This document shows, piece after piece, positions 22,595-36,279 of a DNA stretch of 64,000 bases (positions within the stretch are counted from its first letter, which is position 1; each line of letters opens with the position of its first letter). The notes beneath the pieces were generated by a model. That model had not been told where the DNA came from and made no database searches. It saw nothing but the letters and a program-made list of their open reading frames with translations. Origin of the DNA: Ignelater luminosus (Eukaryota > Arthropoda > Insecta > Coleoptera > Elateridae); the NCBI GenBank assembly GCA_011009095.1, contig VTPC01091258.1, positions 186,001-250,000 of the forward strand, read 5' to 3'. The position numbers were made by a program, and so were the translations under genes.

Positions 22595-25500
22595 TATAGA
22601 TATCTTGTCGCTTGTTACGTGTGTAATCAGTTATTATGATTCACATTGCACAATTTTTCACATTTCGATATGTACTTAATTTATCGTTTTTATTTCCTTG
22701 TTATTTAATGGGATTTTACAGATCGTGTTCCATTGTAATTATATTCATACAAAATTGAGCTATTTAAATCTATTTTTCGAAAGCAATTTTGAAATTAGTT
22801 GTTGTTTTTATGAAATACTTCTGTTGCTTTTGACCCTCTACTCCATCTGACGGCTCAATTTGACATCATTGGTTCTGTTATCGCGCAGAAACTACTTGGG
22901 TGTAGGGACGAAGCTCGGCCTTCCCGTTAGAAGTTAACGCAGCTAAAACGTTTATTTTGCGCTTTGTTAAAATTTGGAATTTACCGTATTTATCTTCTTA
23001 GTACATAATCTTTATTTATCTAATTTCAATATAATCCTTAAGGATTGTCTTCTTATCTTCGTGTATCGATCCAATATCTGAATTTCCTTGTACGTCGTTT
23101 TGATGGGTCAGCCATGTTAAAGTAATCTCTGTTAGAGGACCCGACACTCGACCATTTTTGTGGCTTTCGTAATAATGGTCCACCCCTGCTACCGAGACAT
23201 TTTTTTTCAAATGCACATGTAGGTATTTTTATTAAAGAAATATTTGTTGTAAAATTACGTTAACCAAAACTTAGGTATTGGTGATGAATTTTACTTTTAT
23301 TTAAATAATTGCTGTCGACTGTAGAAATGTTTTAAAGAATAGTGAACAAAATTTAATTTATACCATTTCAAATTGAGGTTATTGCGTGACCTTGATCATG
23401 TATTCTGTAGGTCAGAATCTTTGCTACCTTTAATTATTTAGTTTGACTTAGTAATAATTGAATGATTATTTGTTTTTCATTTCATTTCAATAAATGAAAG
23501 AACTGGATAACTTTATATGTATTAGTTAAGAATTTTTTTCTATTAAGACAAACATTTTCAATTTATAATCCAGACAATATAATTTTGAATTTTTAGAGTA
23601 TAAAGGCCTTTAAGGAATAGGTTATAATAAGAAGTTAGGTTAACCATTTTTAAGTTTTCTTTAACTTTACACACTTATAGTATTTTGATTGTTTATTTTT
23701 GTTACTGATATATGCCATTTTTTCTTTTGTATGTATAGATTAGAATAAAATGATATAAACTACATTTCTAATATTATTTATGAGAGACTTATTTTTCTCG
23801 TGTCTTGGTTAGTATTTTGGTTTTCCTCTTTTTAACCAAATCATCAGACTTAATTTTTTTATAAATAAAAAGAGGTGGCATTTCTGGAAGTGCAGGAAGT
23901 ATCTATGGTTCTTTAGAATTCAAAAGGAATCCTGGAGCTTTACGTTCTAAATGTAAGTATTTTGAAATCGGAGAACGTAAACTGCAACACGCTATAAAGT
24001 CAAATCAACACACCCTATCGCAATTATTATTAATGACCTAAACTGTCAAGTATGAAAACATGAAGAATTTTACTAAGCAACCTTCAAAATAATAAATTAT
24101 TTATGGACAAATTAAACAAAATAGTTTCCGTATTTTTATTGTTTCACTATTACCTGCACTATCGTAAGTAAAACGCAATCTTATTATGTTGATCATAGCT
24201 CACATTATTACAGTATCTGTACGTTTTAAAATTACCAAGCACACAGAGTGTTTTATGAAAGCGTGACATATCAAAACGAAACACCTCATACATTCTGATA
24301 TGTTTCTATTACTATTGCTAATTACAACGGCATGGTGAAGAATTGCAGAAGTTCATAAATTATCAGAAGAGAAAATTGTAAAGTTGCTGGCTAGTTGTTA
24401 GACATTACAGCTCCAATTCGGGGATACTAAACCTTTCTACAAGTTAACGCGAAATGTTTCTTGCCATCTTTCGATAAATCAAAACGTTTGTCTAAAAAGA
24501 GTTCATTGTAATAGAACAACTTCTCCATTATTATTGTTATGTTTATTTATTAACGTCGTCTAGATACTTTTAATATTGTTAACTCTTTTAAAGGCCTCTT
24601 AGTTAAAAGCATACTTCTAAAGTTATGGCGATACTTGTGTTAAATGTCAGTAATACTGCCTGTTACCTATTTACGAGATTTAACATGCTAAGAGGGATTA
24701 AAGACCAAATGTAAGACATTTTAAAGAAACATGAACGTATGCAAGATGATACATGGTAAAATGCATTACAACAAAAGCAATTCTTAGTACCTTCTGGAAA
24801 TCTCAAATAATCTCTAAATTTCTGACACGTTCTGGAAGAAAAAGAATTTTGCATGAACTTGACATGTTTTAGATATTTTGTTTTCTAAAACACGAAGAAA
24901 TCATAAATCATAGGAATTCTTTGATATACAATTACTTTTGGATTTGATCGACAATTATTCCAAAGATATGATCGATGTTACTCAAAGATCAAATGATTAT
25001 TTTGTAATTTCTTCGAAATTTAGAAACGAAATTTAAAAAAAATATAAATCAACCCGAAACATTTCCTTTCTTTATATTGCTATGCACCGTTTTAGCATGC
25101 ACCGCCCTATACAAGTGAGACAGTTAAATGATTTCATAAAATGATCTGGCGCTCTTTTTAAATACATTTGGAATCTTAATTTTAACAAATGACTCTTACA
25201 GTCAACTCCCTAAATTGAAAAAAGCTGTATAAGACAAAAACTGGATCTTTTGTTATTTATTCGTAGATTTTTATTTTGTTGGCGCTTTTAAAATTTACAT
25301 GACTCTTGAAAGACTCGTAGTATTATGCTGGGTGAAATTTGCGTATCATTTAATTCAAAGATGTAAAACAAGAGTATCTTAACGAAAAATTATCGGAAAG
25401 ATAAATATAAAGCGAATGAGATAATCACAAAATAAATAAACTAATGAATAATCGAAAAATGTGGGTGATAAGATAGTGAAACTACCCAAAACTCATAAAC

Positions 25501-26587
25501 GAATATTTACAACGCTAATAGAAAAAGAAGAGAAAGGAATATGGGTTGTTACAGCGTATTGTATTTTCATAATATATAAAGAATTTCCGAGGATTTGATC
25601 GTATAGAAATATGTAATAGCTCTTTAGAAGCAATTTTGTAACAATCAAATGTAGTATCTTTGAAATATTTGCCAAGGTGAAATTTCATTGCTGCGAATGA
25701 TCGTTACGTCGCTTCACGGCAGCGATTTTACGCATACAATTGCTAGAACTACTATAAGTATCGAAGGAGGCCGTTTTGTTAAAGATGTGTACTGTACTAT
25801 TCAGAAACGATGTAAAGCAATGGTAATCTTGCTTTTGGAAGATGAAGAGAAAAAGAATATTACAAGAATATTATTTACAAAACGACAAAAAACTAGTGTT
25901 TTATATTTCATTATTCTTTTGTTGCTTCAAACAGCATTGCTAATAACAGCTTTTCCATGGAACAATTGTTTTAAGAAGATACCTTAACTTGCATTGATTA
26001 ATCGTGTTTCTATCTTTTTAATTTTTCTTGATTTAAATCAAATAAAATTCAGAAATGTCGGTTTTTGCTCAAACAAATAAGTAATTAAGTTTAATTTCCT
26101 ACTGGAAAAATTGACTGTTTATTGATAGATCTAAATTTCAACCGAGATGAAAAAATTACTTCAAATCATGGAAAAATTTATCATAGTTATTACTAAAGTA
26201 AATATTTCAAAATATTTTTTGTACATCAATTTTCCAATGAGAAGTAGTATGTTCACTTAAACACCAATTACTACTTACAAACAAGATTGCGATACAGTAA
26301 GAAAATAATTTAAATAGTTAGTTAACGGTTTGTAATTAATTCATAATTTAGTAAAACTAAGTAGGTAAGTTAGTTACCTCCGTTTAATTAATATTGAATC
26401 AACCTTATTTTTAGAACATAAATTTTATTAATTACACTTTCCAAAGCAGCAAAACTCTGGACAAATGTAGTGGAATAAAAGATGTGCAAGAATAAATCGA
26501 CTGCAAGATTGGGAATGTATCTCATTTAAATTACATTTAGATGAAATTTTATTCATCGATTACTCTAATCATGCGTCCTAATTGTGC

Positions 26588-26605
26588 AATAATAATAATA
26601 ATAAT
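26588..26605 (+). repeat. (AAT)6 microsatellite
   Basis: Six AAT trinucleotides in a row. Confidence 0.9.
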
Positions 26606-29600
26606 CTATACTGTTTTATATTTAACATAGTACGCTTCTTATTATTTTCAATTTGCTGTAAAGTACCCAAATTAGAGATTCTTTTCAGTACAACTATTGG
26701 CGTAATATCTAAATGCCCAATTTGAGTTTAAATTAGATTTAGATTTCTGAAGTACCTCATCATAAGAATTTATAACATTTGGCCGGACACTGCCATAAGC
26801 GTCGTATGGATAGGATGGGCGGTACAACTGGCAAGCCTACAAAGATGCACCTATCTCCACCATAAAAAAGGAATCATACACAAACTTTGAACGATCGCCA
26901 TATTAAGTTGCCGATGATGAAAGTAACAGGAGTAGTAGAAAGCTAACAGGGCGGGCTTTTATATTAGAAGAAATAAACACCACCATAGAGAGAGCATCAA
27001 ATATTACCTTCGAACGAACGTCATGGCAAGTCTAAGGCCGATGACTGTAACTACAGCCATAAAACTGGCAACAAAGTTTGGTTTTACATTCTGAAAACAT
27101 GCCGAAATCTGTTTCAATATCAGCTCTGTACAGTAGAGAAATTAATTGATTCAAGTTAGCTAATAATTGGAATCAAACAAAAGCCAGTTCTATGCTTTCG
27201 CACCAAAGCTTCACTAAAGAGAAATTAAGACAAATTGCAATATTTGTTTCTTTTATCACCCTGTATGATAAAATTATGAAATTAAATCTCCAATGATGCT
27301 TTCAAAAAACGAAAGTCGATGTTCACTTTTAAAAACCAAATACTAAAAATTGCTTTTAATAATAACAAGAAAAAAAGTTCAAAAGTGTAGAGCTTTTCAG
27401 TGGAGAATTTTGGTCGGCAAACGTTAAAACGATTAGATTTAGACCTCTATAGTGCATAATCGGCAATAAACCAGATGCAAGAAAATATTAAACTGTAGTA
27501 TAGGATGATCTATTTAAAAACCATCAATAAGCTAGTCTATATATTATATAACACTCTATAGTTCGAGATAATTTTATAACGCTAATCTCGTTCTATCCAA
27601 ATACAACTTTGCTTAATAATATTACATTGTTTAATATTTCTACAAATATCGAGAGTACCTAGTTTATTTCTTTCATTGGTCGAAAGCTACTTAGGTATAT
27701 TCTATTTCCATATTTGACATAAATAAAGACATAAAAGCTCTTAAATGAGTATATTGATGCTAAGCCCCAAGTCTGACCTCATACAGTGTAGGATGTTATG
27801 AAATCGTTAAATGTTACTGCAGAGTTACAAGGTCCAAATAGCCAAAATGTTATTATCAACTAATTCTTTAATCTTTACTTGGTTTAATTTTAAGAAACGT
27901 ATTGGTTTTTTATTAGTTAATATCAGATTATTACACGGTGTTTGTTGCGTTCTGACAAGGCCAAATTTAAGGAATACAAAAATTATTGTGTTTTTACCGC
28001 ATGTTTAGATATAGGTAACACATCAACGGTAATCGATATAGGTAAATATGCATTTTAATTACTTACGATTACGATAACATTTGTTTTCATTATAAAGAGA
28101 ACAGAACATAATCAACCTGAAAATAATTCTTAATTCTTTTTTTGCCATTGTTACGTTTTCGTACTAATTAATTCTTAAAAAATGTGAAGTCTTCCAGTAA
28201 AGTCTCAAATTATCAAGTGTTTTCCTTGATTTAAAAATTTTAATAATTAAAAGACCTTCGTTACTGATTATTCACACTTCACTGGCGATTTCTAGCTTCA
28301 TTATTAGCCCGAACGGCAGTAGCAGCTATAGTGAAGTTTAAGTACAATTTAAAGAATACGCTAATTGATTTTCATTGATTAAAAATAAATAAATAACAAA
28401 TTTAGCAGTCAAGGTATTTTTATCGGAGGCTACAGATTTCTTTTTAATCTTAACTTTGGGACTTTATATTCTTTAACGTGAACTTTGACAAAGACGTTTA
28501 TCTCTATTTACATTTAGCTTAAATCTCTTTAAGTAGTAAAGAATCTCAGTTTATTGTGTTTTCATTTAACTTCCCTTTCAACATTTTTTGTCTTAAGAGA
28601 AATAAACAACGTTTAATTTTTAAAGTTTTATTGTGTAACTTCTTCTATTATTGCAAGACTCGATATACTGGAAATATGATAAATACTTTTAACCACCATC
28701 TTACGCTACTTGTATCATTCACGGCTTCAGACTTGCTTATACGAGTAAATAATGATGGTTTTTCCGTAGTCGAAGGAAAACGTTCTACAAAAACACGCTC
28801 GAAATGGAAAGTGTCACATATGTGAATAGAAAATTCAAAACATCTAGCTATTGAAAGTATTATTACTTCCTTTAGCGAGTTTTATATGAATTCTAGAAAG
28901 ATGAGTTATGAAAACGGGTATTATAACGCGCAATAAAAAACAGGGCGCCGGAGTTTCTAAATCTGATCGTAAAAAGTCTTCTGTATTAAGTAAAATACTC
29001 TAAATAATAGAGCAGTTTATTGGAAGTTTACACTTTATTACAGCGAAATTAAAAACAATTTTTGTGGAAATAAGTTTTCACCTGACATACTTAATTAGAC
29101 AAATATCTTACAAGAGAATTAACTTTCATTATACAGATATTTACTTGTCGAGTTCTTATTTAGCAGTTTCGTACTTAATTATTTATGTAAAATCCTTCAG
29201 CGCGCTCTATCAATAAGGTTGCCTTTGAGTCACAGTTAGCGTTACTCCGAATTTCCACTGATATCCTCGAAAAGAGAAAACAGAATAGATCAAAAGCTGA
29301 AGGCATAAGTACCCAACAGAGGTCTCGGGAGAATATTCTTGACCTTTCTGAAAATATACTCAGTATTCCATCCACTTAAATTTCCGGCAACAAGTTTTCT
29401 CTTTCTTGAAAAAGCATTTTTACTACAGCAGGTTTTTCTCATAGATTATGCATACAAATGAAAAACGAGTGTAGATACACTTTTTCCTATACATGTATAA
29501 AATTCTTCACCTTTTTAAACCGACACACACATTATTTAAGACAACCGAGTACGGTATTTATACAGACTTCTAATACTGTATTCGTAAAGCACACATCAGT

Positions 29601-30732
29601 ATGTACAAATTCGAGCTTCTTTGTGCGTTTTTTATTCCACAATACATTATTAAAATTTACAGGACTTGTTTTATTATTATACATAGAATTTGTATATACT
29701 TTCGGATACTGAAAAAGATTATAGGACATGGAAAAGCACAGTATAAAGAGAATTAAAAAAGAAACATTGAGAAATAATGAGCTAGGAAAATTCGTAAATA
29801 GAATGAATAATTGACGTATATTACTACTTAATAGGTTTAGTATTTTATTTAAAACTTAGTGAGAGAAGTTTTAAAATATTCGAAACACACTATTGTGTTT
29901 TATTATTTAGTTTTCAAATACTAACGTTAATCACAAATAGAGCACTAATTATTAAGATGTTTATTATATACTACATTACGGTACAATTTCATTACAGAGT
30001 ACAAACCAAAATATGTTTTAATATTAACTCTTAGATTAATCTGTAATTGAATGTTAACCTGAGGTCTCCTACTTTATGACGATTGGGACAGTTTTGTGTA
30101 GTTAAAAATTTTCTAAGCAGTGCCCTTAAAAAGTTTAATCATTACCGATTTTAATTGTCATTTTTAACAACTTGGAATTCTGTTCAGTCAAGAGAAAGAG
30201 AAATAACTGTTAATGACTAAAAAAGAGCTCAAATATTGTTCTATGACTTCGCTGTCCTTCGACGATACGGTTACCTCATACGCTGAAATCCGATACCGTC
30301 ACGTAGTAATGAAGAATGCTAGAATCGCCAACGAACGTTGCGATTTCATCGAAAAGAAAGGCCATAATTTATTTATTTATAAAAATAACTGTGGCAAGTT
30401 GTATATTGTTAGAATCGTTAAAAAATGGCTTCTTTTATAAAGTCATGACCGACTATGGTTTTTATTAAAAAGAACAGAAGTTTGTGTCATAACTCAAAAA
30501 TTATAGCTTAAATAAAAAATTCGGTTAGATTGTATTATTAAGCACATAATTACCTACAACTTTTTTTTACACAGTCTTTCTAAAGTCAAGAATAACAGAC
30601 CCATAGGCACCGAACAAAATAACAATAACATTATTTTTGCAAGATATCTAGTTAGCCATGAATGTTTTTCAGAAAAACAAAAAACTCATTAAATTGAGCT
30701 CGTAAAACTGCAATTCTTTCCCCATTTAATCG

Positions 30733-30751
30733 TCTCTCTCTCTCTCTCTCC
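30733..30751 (+). repeat. (CT)n microsatellite
   Basis: A TCTCTC dinucleotide run of about nine units. Confidence 0.9.
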
Positions 30752-31005
30752 TAGTTTTCGAGATCCCCATACTAAACATCGGAAAAAGCTCACCCTGTAT
30801 AAGAACTGTTAACCAATCTTATTTCCAGGATAAAGATATATACAAGTTGTATTTAAAATATACCACGTGAATCTGCAACAAAATCTAAATCAATGAAAAT
30901 ACATTCTTTGTCATAAATCTGTAGTTTTTAAATATATAGTCAATTAAAAGTTTTTAGAGCTGACAACGTTGCATGATAACCTCTTTATTTTACTATATCT
31001 TTTCA

Positions 31006-31118
31006 ACTTCAAAATGGGAACAAACAATTTCAAATTGGGAATAATCAATTTCAAATTGAGAATAATCATTTTCAAATTGGGAATAATTTATTTCAAGTTG
31101 GGAATGATCAATTTCATA
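31006..31118 (+). repeat. 21-bp tandem array, left arm
   Basis: About five units of a 21-mer of the form CAATTTCAAATTGGGAATAAT with substitutions. Because 21 is a multiple of three the array stays open in frame and translates as repeated NFKLGII-like heptads; I regard this as incidental. Confidence 0.85.
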
Positions 31119-31636
31119 ATGAAACTAATTAATTACTGTATATACGTGTGTCCCAAAAGTATGGTAACGGTTAAATATCTCGAGAAATACACTTTAGATT
31201 AAAAAGTTGCAAAATACGTGTTTTAAAAGATCTATTTAAACATGACACGTGAAAACCACCCTCACCCCCACTTAGGGGTGGAGTGAGGTGTAGTTTTGAA
31301 AATGTAAATAGGAACCCCAAATTATTCAAACATGAAAAAAAACATTTTTTATTTCTCCTAACCTCCGTGTAACGACGGCGGTGGTGGGGGTGGTTCATGT
31401 CCACAAATAATTTTCGATAGAGGATCAAGAAATACAAAAGAAATTGGCGGTTCCCATTTAAATTTTCAAAACTACCTCTCACTCCACTCCCAAGTGAGGG
31501 TGAGGGTGGTTTTCACGTGTCATGTTAAAATAGATCTTTAAAAACACGTATTTCGCAACTTTTTAATCTGAAGTGTATTTCCAGACTTTTGGGACTTACG
31601 TATATACAGTAATTGATTAGTTTCATTATGAAACTG

Positions 31637-31818
31637 ATTATTCCCAACTTGAAATTGATTATTCCCAATTTCAAATTGATTGTTCCCAATATGAAATTGA
31701 TTGTTCCCAATTTAAAAATAATTATTCCCAATTTGAAAATAATTATTCCCAATCTGAAAATGATTATTCCCAATTTGAAATTGAATATTCCCAATTTAAA
31801 ATTGTTCTCAATTTGATG
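31637..31818 (-). repeat. 21-bp tandem array, right arm
   Basis: About nine units of the same 21-mer in opposite orientation (ATTCCCAATTTGAAATTGAT-like). Read on the plus strand it gives an open frame of repeated IPNLK-type units (31613-31816). Confidence 0.85.
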
Positions 31819-32618
31819 TTGAAAAGGTATAGAATTGCTGGTTACAAAGCTACTGGTTTTCGTAGATGATTTCATAGCAACAATGCAGTATTGCAACATA
31901 TTTTTAAAGATTGTGCAACAAAAATTTAACAATAATAAGAAGCATACTAGAGACAAACTATTAAGAAACAAAATAAAAATATGACCAGTACTTTTTACTA
32001 GTCAAACTACAAATAATCGTAACTACTTTTTCTTAATGATTAAAAACAAAGAATTTGAATAAGAATTAGGAGCGTTCATAACTTCGTAATGGAAACCTTC
32101 CGTCAGAATGGGATCAGAATTTCTTTCTCAGTTTCTGATGTAGAATAACACGATATACATATTATACACCCTGTATTTGAACAGACTTACGATTAGCAAA
32201 AACAATCAAATTCATATTATAGTAGCAACAATTTGATCAGTCAATATTGGTAATATTCCAGCTCAAACACAGATAGGCCGTAATTTATATGGATAAGCAT
32301 AACTTTCTCTACTTTGAAAATAATGTCCTTAGTGTAGAATAAGAGAGGTAGACGTTTAATTAAGGCAAAGATAAATTAACCCAATGCAAGTCATCTCAGA
32401 AATGTCAAAGACAGAACGTGACTTTTCTGAGAAAGTATCTCTCGTTAGACAATTCCAATTTACATTCAGAAGTCCAGTCAGACTAAAGCTTAATTTCGTC
32501 ACAAAGTTTGCAATTTCCTTCCATTCTACAAGTACCACTAGACAATGCGCGTATGAAGCCTTATGGCTTATGGCTTACAAATCGAAGGAAGAAAGGTTTA
32601 GCAGATTTGAGAAAGGTG

Positions 32619-32662
<44 letters not shown>
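32619..32662 (+). repeat. (AAT)n microsatellite, about 14 units
   Basis: Uninterrupted AAT/ATA trinucleotides. They create the poly-Asn or poly-Ile tails of two spurious ORFs. Confidence 0.95.
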
Positions 32663-32663
<1 letters not shown>

Positions 32664-33499
32664 TTTTTTGCGGTTAAGAGTAACAATCAGATTAAAATAT
32701 TAATCTTTTTATAACAATTACAGTCGTTTAAAGTGAAGTTGGAAATGTCGAGTTTTTACTATTATATCAATAATAGTCGAAATATAAGAAATCAATAACT
32801 TTAACTTTTTTATTTATTATACAAGGAAAATATTCTATAAAGGATTTCTTTTTATTTGTGAGTATACCACGGGTTGGTAAAGTCTCCTGCATATTTCCGA
32901 AAACACCTTGTATAAGGTTTTACATTTTCACTCATATCTAAGAAAGAAAGTGATGTTATAATTTTTTTTTTCGTGAATCTAAAAGGACCTAGTAGATACA
33001 AATGCAAATATGTTTTTAAAGTTAATTGCTTGCTGAATATTATACAGAGTTATACACTCAAATATTACTTACTAAGAGAAAATTTAACTAATTAAAATTG
33101 CTAGGTTTATTCTAACAGCGAAAGTAGAAAGTCCGGTAAGCTGTCAACATTATATTTTTATGACAGATGCGTTTAAATTTTCTCTGAATAAACCTACATT
33201 ATATAAGTCAAAATGTATATTTGCAAATAAACCGCCCAAGAAAATGTTTTTACACTCATTAGAGATGTAATGCAAAGTAGGTCGCGCCTCTACATTTGAA
33301 ATACATCTCGATGTTGATGCATTTAAACCAAATAAGTCATTTGAAAACAGACGACGAGCAATTTTTACACTTCATTTAACTTTCTTAGAACCTATTACAT
33401 GTATTATGTCACAATATCTGTCCGTGTGCGGATTCTTTATTGATCTACGTACCAAAAAAGCTATATGACCTCTATCTAACACATGCAAACAGGATGCAA

Positions 33500-33620
33500 A
33501 CATCGATGGACCCGGAGATTAATTCCCCGGGCGCAAGGCTAGAAACCTGTGAACTTAACGAGTTTCAGCCCCTAGACTTAGTTAGCACCTAGAGCGCTGG
33601 GCCGTGGCAGTCCCCTGTTA
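33500..33620. other. GC-rich islet, possibly a degraded hAT MITE
   Basis: The islet carries GGACCCGGAG, CCCCGGGCGCAAGG and GAGCGCTGGGCC, very unlike the surrounding DNA. The composition recalls GC-rich non-autonomous hAT elements such as 3070-3352, but I could not find matching ends or a target duplication. A tRNA-derived SINE was considered and no convincing A or B box was seen. Confidence 0.3.
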
Positions 33621-34413
33621 GAAAATATGTTATGGTTAGGAGAGAATGTACTTTTGTGCAAGTTCATTTCTTAAACAATATTTTTAATTCATAGTACAAC
33701 CTTGTTGAAGAATTCCCCGCGCGTTGATAATAAACCATTAGGGGTCGTATTCCTAGACAGTTTTATTTTGTTTGTAATTTTTGTATTCATACTTGACAGA
33801 CAAAAGAGGTTTTAGTTCCCCATACGGTTTGGTAATGCGGCTAATTGTGCGTTGGTTTACATACGTATCTACAACATAACCTTCAATACTGGAATGAAAA
33901 TTTTTAAACGTCTCGTTTTTAAATACGAAGGCAATCTTTGATGTCTTAATGCATAAATACACGTATGTATGACATGATTAATTTGAAAAGAAAAAGTACT
34001 TTTATCGAGAGAAAAGTGATAAAACCGAATTTTGTTGTGTAGAAACAGTTTTGAATTTTTTGAAAAGGTAGAGATAAAATCGATATAAACCCTGAATATT
34101 TACGTATATATCATTCCTCGTTTGGAATTTTAAGATTTATAACATTTCCTTACTTAGATATAAACGTACGGCATACTAGGACTTGCACCGTTTTTCCAAT
34201 TCAAACTAAATATAATTAGCAAGATAAGGTTACAGTAAAATGCTTTTATTTACAAGAAAAATATCAAGCATCAAGCTATAACTTTAAATTACAATTTGAG
34301 GTTAAATAAAGCTTGCAGTAAAACCATCTCAGACAGGGTTTTAAATTGGTTTTAAATAAAACAGTTGCCTGGCCATAGTAAAACCGAATAGATAGTTTTA
34401 GTAGAGTTTTAAC

Positions 34414-34508
34414 GTTGTATTCAGAATTGATTAAAGTAAAACTAGACTAGAATCAGTTTTTACTAAAACCAAAGTAAAACTCTTTCATTTAAGTGCCCGT
34501 GAATGCAA
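34414..34508. repeat. Small MITE-like inverted repeat, TATTCA ends
   Basis: The ends GTTGTATTCA and TGAATGCAAC form an inverted pair with one mismatch. The interior is rich in TAAAACT/AGTTTTA phrases, like the Harbinger-type MITE at 56964-57146, so it may be a diverged relative. The flanking DNA to the left (34320-34413) has the same AAAACC-type phrases. Confidence 0.45.
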
Positions 34509-36279
34509 CACTATATTTCTTTTTTACCCAAAAGCCACAAAGAAGAATTTTCTTAAGAACATTTTTGTTACATTTTCTTTCAACAAGGTGCATCGAAAAT
34601 CCATTTGTGGTACCCAAAACTCGCACAATAACTCCTCCATCTCTATTTCATCTTGACGATATCTAGCACGTCACGCATATAAATATGCCATTTATTTGAA
34701 GACCGACACTACCCAACGCCCTTTCAACTTACTCTCTATGCAGTTCTGTAATAAATCTCTCCAAGTTTTCTATACCCACTTTGAAGTCGTGTAGCTCTTT
34801 TAAATAACTCTAGGAGAAATAGCTTTGCTAAAAGGAATTAAATTGGAAGCGATGACACATAATTCATTATTGACTTTTCATTATGACCAATTTAACTAGG
34901 AGATTGATATTACTCGGGGTCATAAACTTTATCGAGAGTAGAGGCGGAAGACAAAGCTGAACTTTAGAGGAGCTTGAAGTCAAATTTTATTAATTTTCGG
35001 AAAGTGCAAACGATCTTGAACTAACTCAACGTTATTTAATCACTCTTCCGGTTAGTTTAATTGCTTCATATATTTAGTTATCGATTGATCTCACTTTAAG
35101 TAGGTAACAAATCAACGACTGAAAGATCAAGACTTATATCAACAATTAAACTAGTCAGAATAGCTTAAATACAAGCTAATACAAACTGATAACTGATAAG
35201 AAACGGTACAAAATAGATATTAATCTTTTTTGATATTCTGTCATGAATTCATTTAGTGGTCATAAGAGGAATAATGAAGTTTTGTTAAAATTTTTAAGAA
35301 GCTATTATGAATTCTGATTGCAACTCGTTGTCATTGGTTACAGTGAAAAATGTCCCGATATAAAGGAGTTTATAGAAGCGCTGTTATGCAGTGTCTGTAA
35401 AAGCGAATATCTTACACATTATTGACGAAACATCACGCTATCGCAATGAAATTTGCATATTTTTGGCATAGTAAAGTGTATGTACACCATAAGAAGTTTC
35501 ACACAAAGACTGTTTGTTGTGTATGAGCGACCGGTTTCAATTTGCGAGATTCAATTTGCATGAGATATTAACTATGGTAGCTTTAGAAGGCTATTTTAAA
35601 AATTAATGTCTGGTATTTAGCAATGTTATTACTTCGAAACGGAGCTGATCGTGAGTAAACGGAACGAATAATTTTAATAAAGTACAAAAGTGACTCAAAA
35701 AGCCTCGAAACGATCAAAACAAAATTAGAAGTGGCATGTAAATGCACGGTTTTGATTTACCTAAAACAACAAAAATTTGTTAAGTCCGGTACAAAGAGGT
35801 ACCTAATTAAATAACAACAATAACTGTGTATAAAAGAAATATTTATTTTTATATTTTTCGTTTGCTCTGATGTTACATAATCATTTCATTATTCCACCTC
35901 TAATACGAGAAGCGATAACACTTACTAATTTCTCAACAAGTTAATATTGAAAGAAGTTTGCTGATTAATACAATCTTAATTAAATCTCTGTCAGAATGGT
36001 TATAATCATGACATGACATCTTATAAAATTTTGTTTTACGTAAAGTAGTACCTATCGATTTAATGGGTAAAAGGCGTCATTTAATGCCTTAGCATCCCCA
36101 CAGAGCTGTATTCATTTATTCTCATCTTACATTAGTTAGTTTACTTTTAATTAAACAAATTGCTGCTATTAAACGTGTTCCAAAGATATGTGAACGGAAT
36201 ATAGCGTTGTTGAGTCATTTTATATCCGACCGACCCATGCGTCTTCAGGTATAGGAGCTTGCTCATATGTTTTAGGTTA

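Larger units (their letters stand above)
22599..30993. other. Long gene-poor AT-rich region
   Basis: I found no transposase or host-protein motif in any frame. Short ORFs (for example 25688-25987 and 28556-28825) look random. Slightly GC-richer patches at 22850-22940 and 26780-26850 are unassigned. It contains two simple repeats listed separately and one CACCCTGTA motif (27257-27265). Confidence 0.5.
30994..31832. mobile_element. Foldback-like element with tandem-repeat arms
   Basis: The left arm (30994-31318) and right arm (31447-31832) are inverted copies of each other. From outside inwards each has CTTTTCAAC, an array of 21-bp units (TTTCAAATTGGGAATAAT-like), a short unique stretch with ACTGTATATACGT and GTCCCAAAAGT, then AAAAAGTTGC, ACACGTGAAAACCACC and a GGTAGTTTTGAAAAT-like end. 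The left array has about five units and the right about nine. The middle (31319-31446) is unique and G-rich (GGTGGTGGGGGTGG). Drosophila Foldback elements share this plan, but I do not recognise the family. No transposase is encoded and the outer target duplication is unclear. Confidence 0.7.
31833..36277. other. AT-rich spacer
   Basis: No gene recognised. It holds an AAT repeat, a GC-rich islet, a small MITE and two copies of the CACCCTGTA-type terminal motif (32166-32175 and 32904-32912). Confidence 0.5.

Noticed and set aside
23016..23216. 66-codon minus-strand ORF (MHLKKNVSV...)
   Set aside because: Its composition is plausible for protein, and an overlapping frame starts MADPSKRRTRKF, but there is no recognisable domain, no neighbouring exon and no splice support. 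I could not decide and left it out.
28556..28825. 89-codon plus-strand ORF
   Set aside because: No motif and no recognisable exon context; its length is not exceptional for a 64-kb window.
31613..31816. 67-codon ORF with repeated IPNLK units
   Set aside because: It is simply a reading of the 21-bp tandem array in the right foldback arm; the arm and not a protein is the real feature.
32384..32714. ORFs ending in poly-Asn or poly-Ile
   Set aside because: The homopolymers come from an AAT microsatellite read in different frames.
33500..33620. tRNA gene or tRNA-derived SINE
   Set aside because: The islet is GC-rich, but no B-box like GGTTCGANTCC and no cloverleaf arms could be found.
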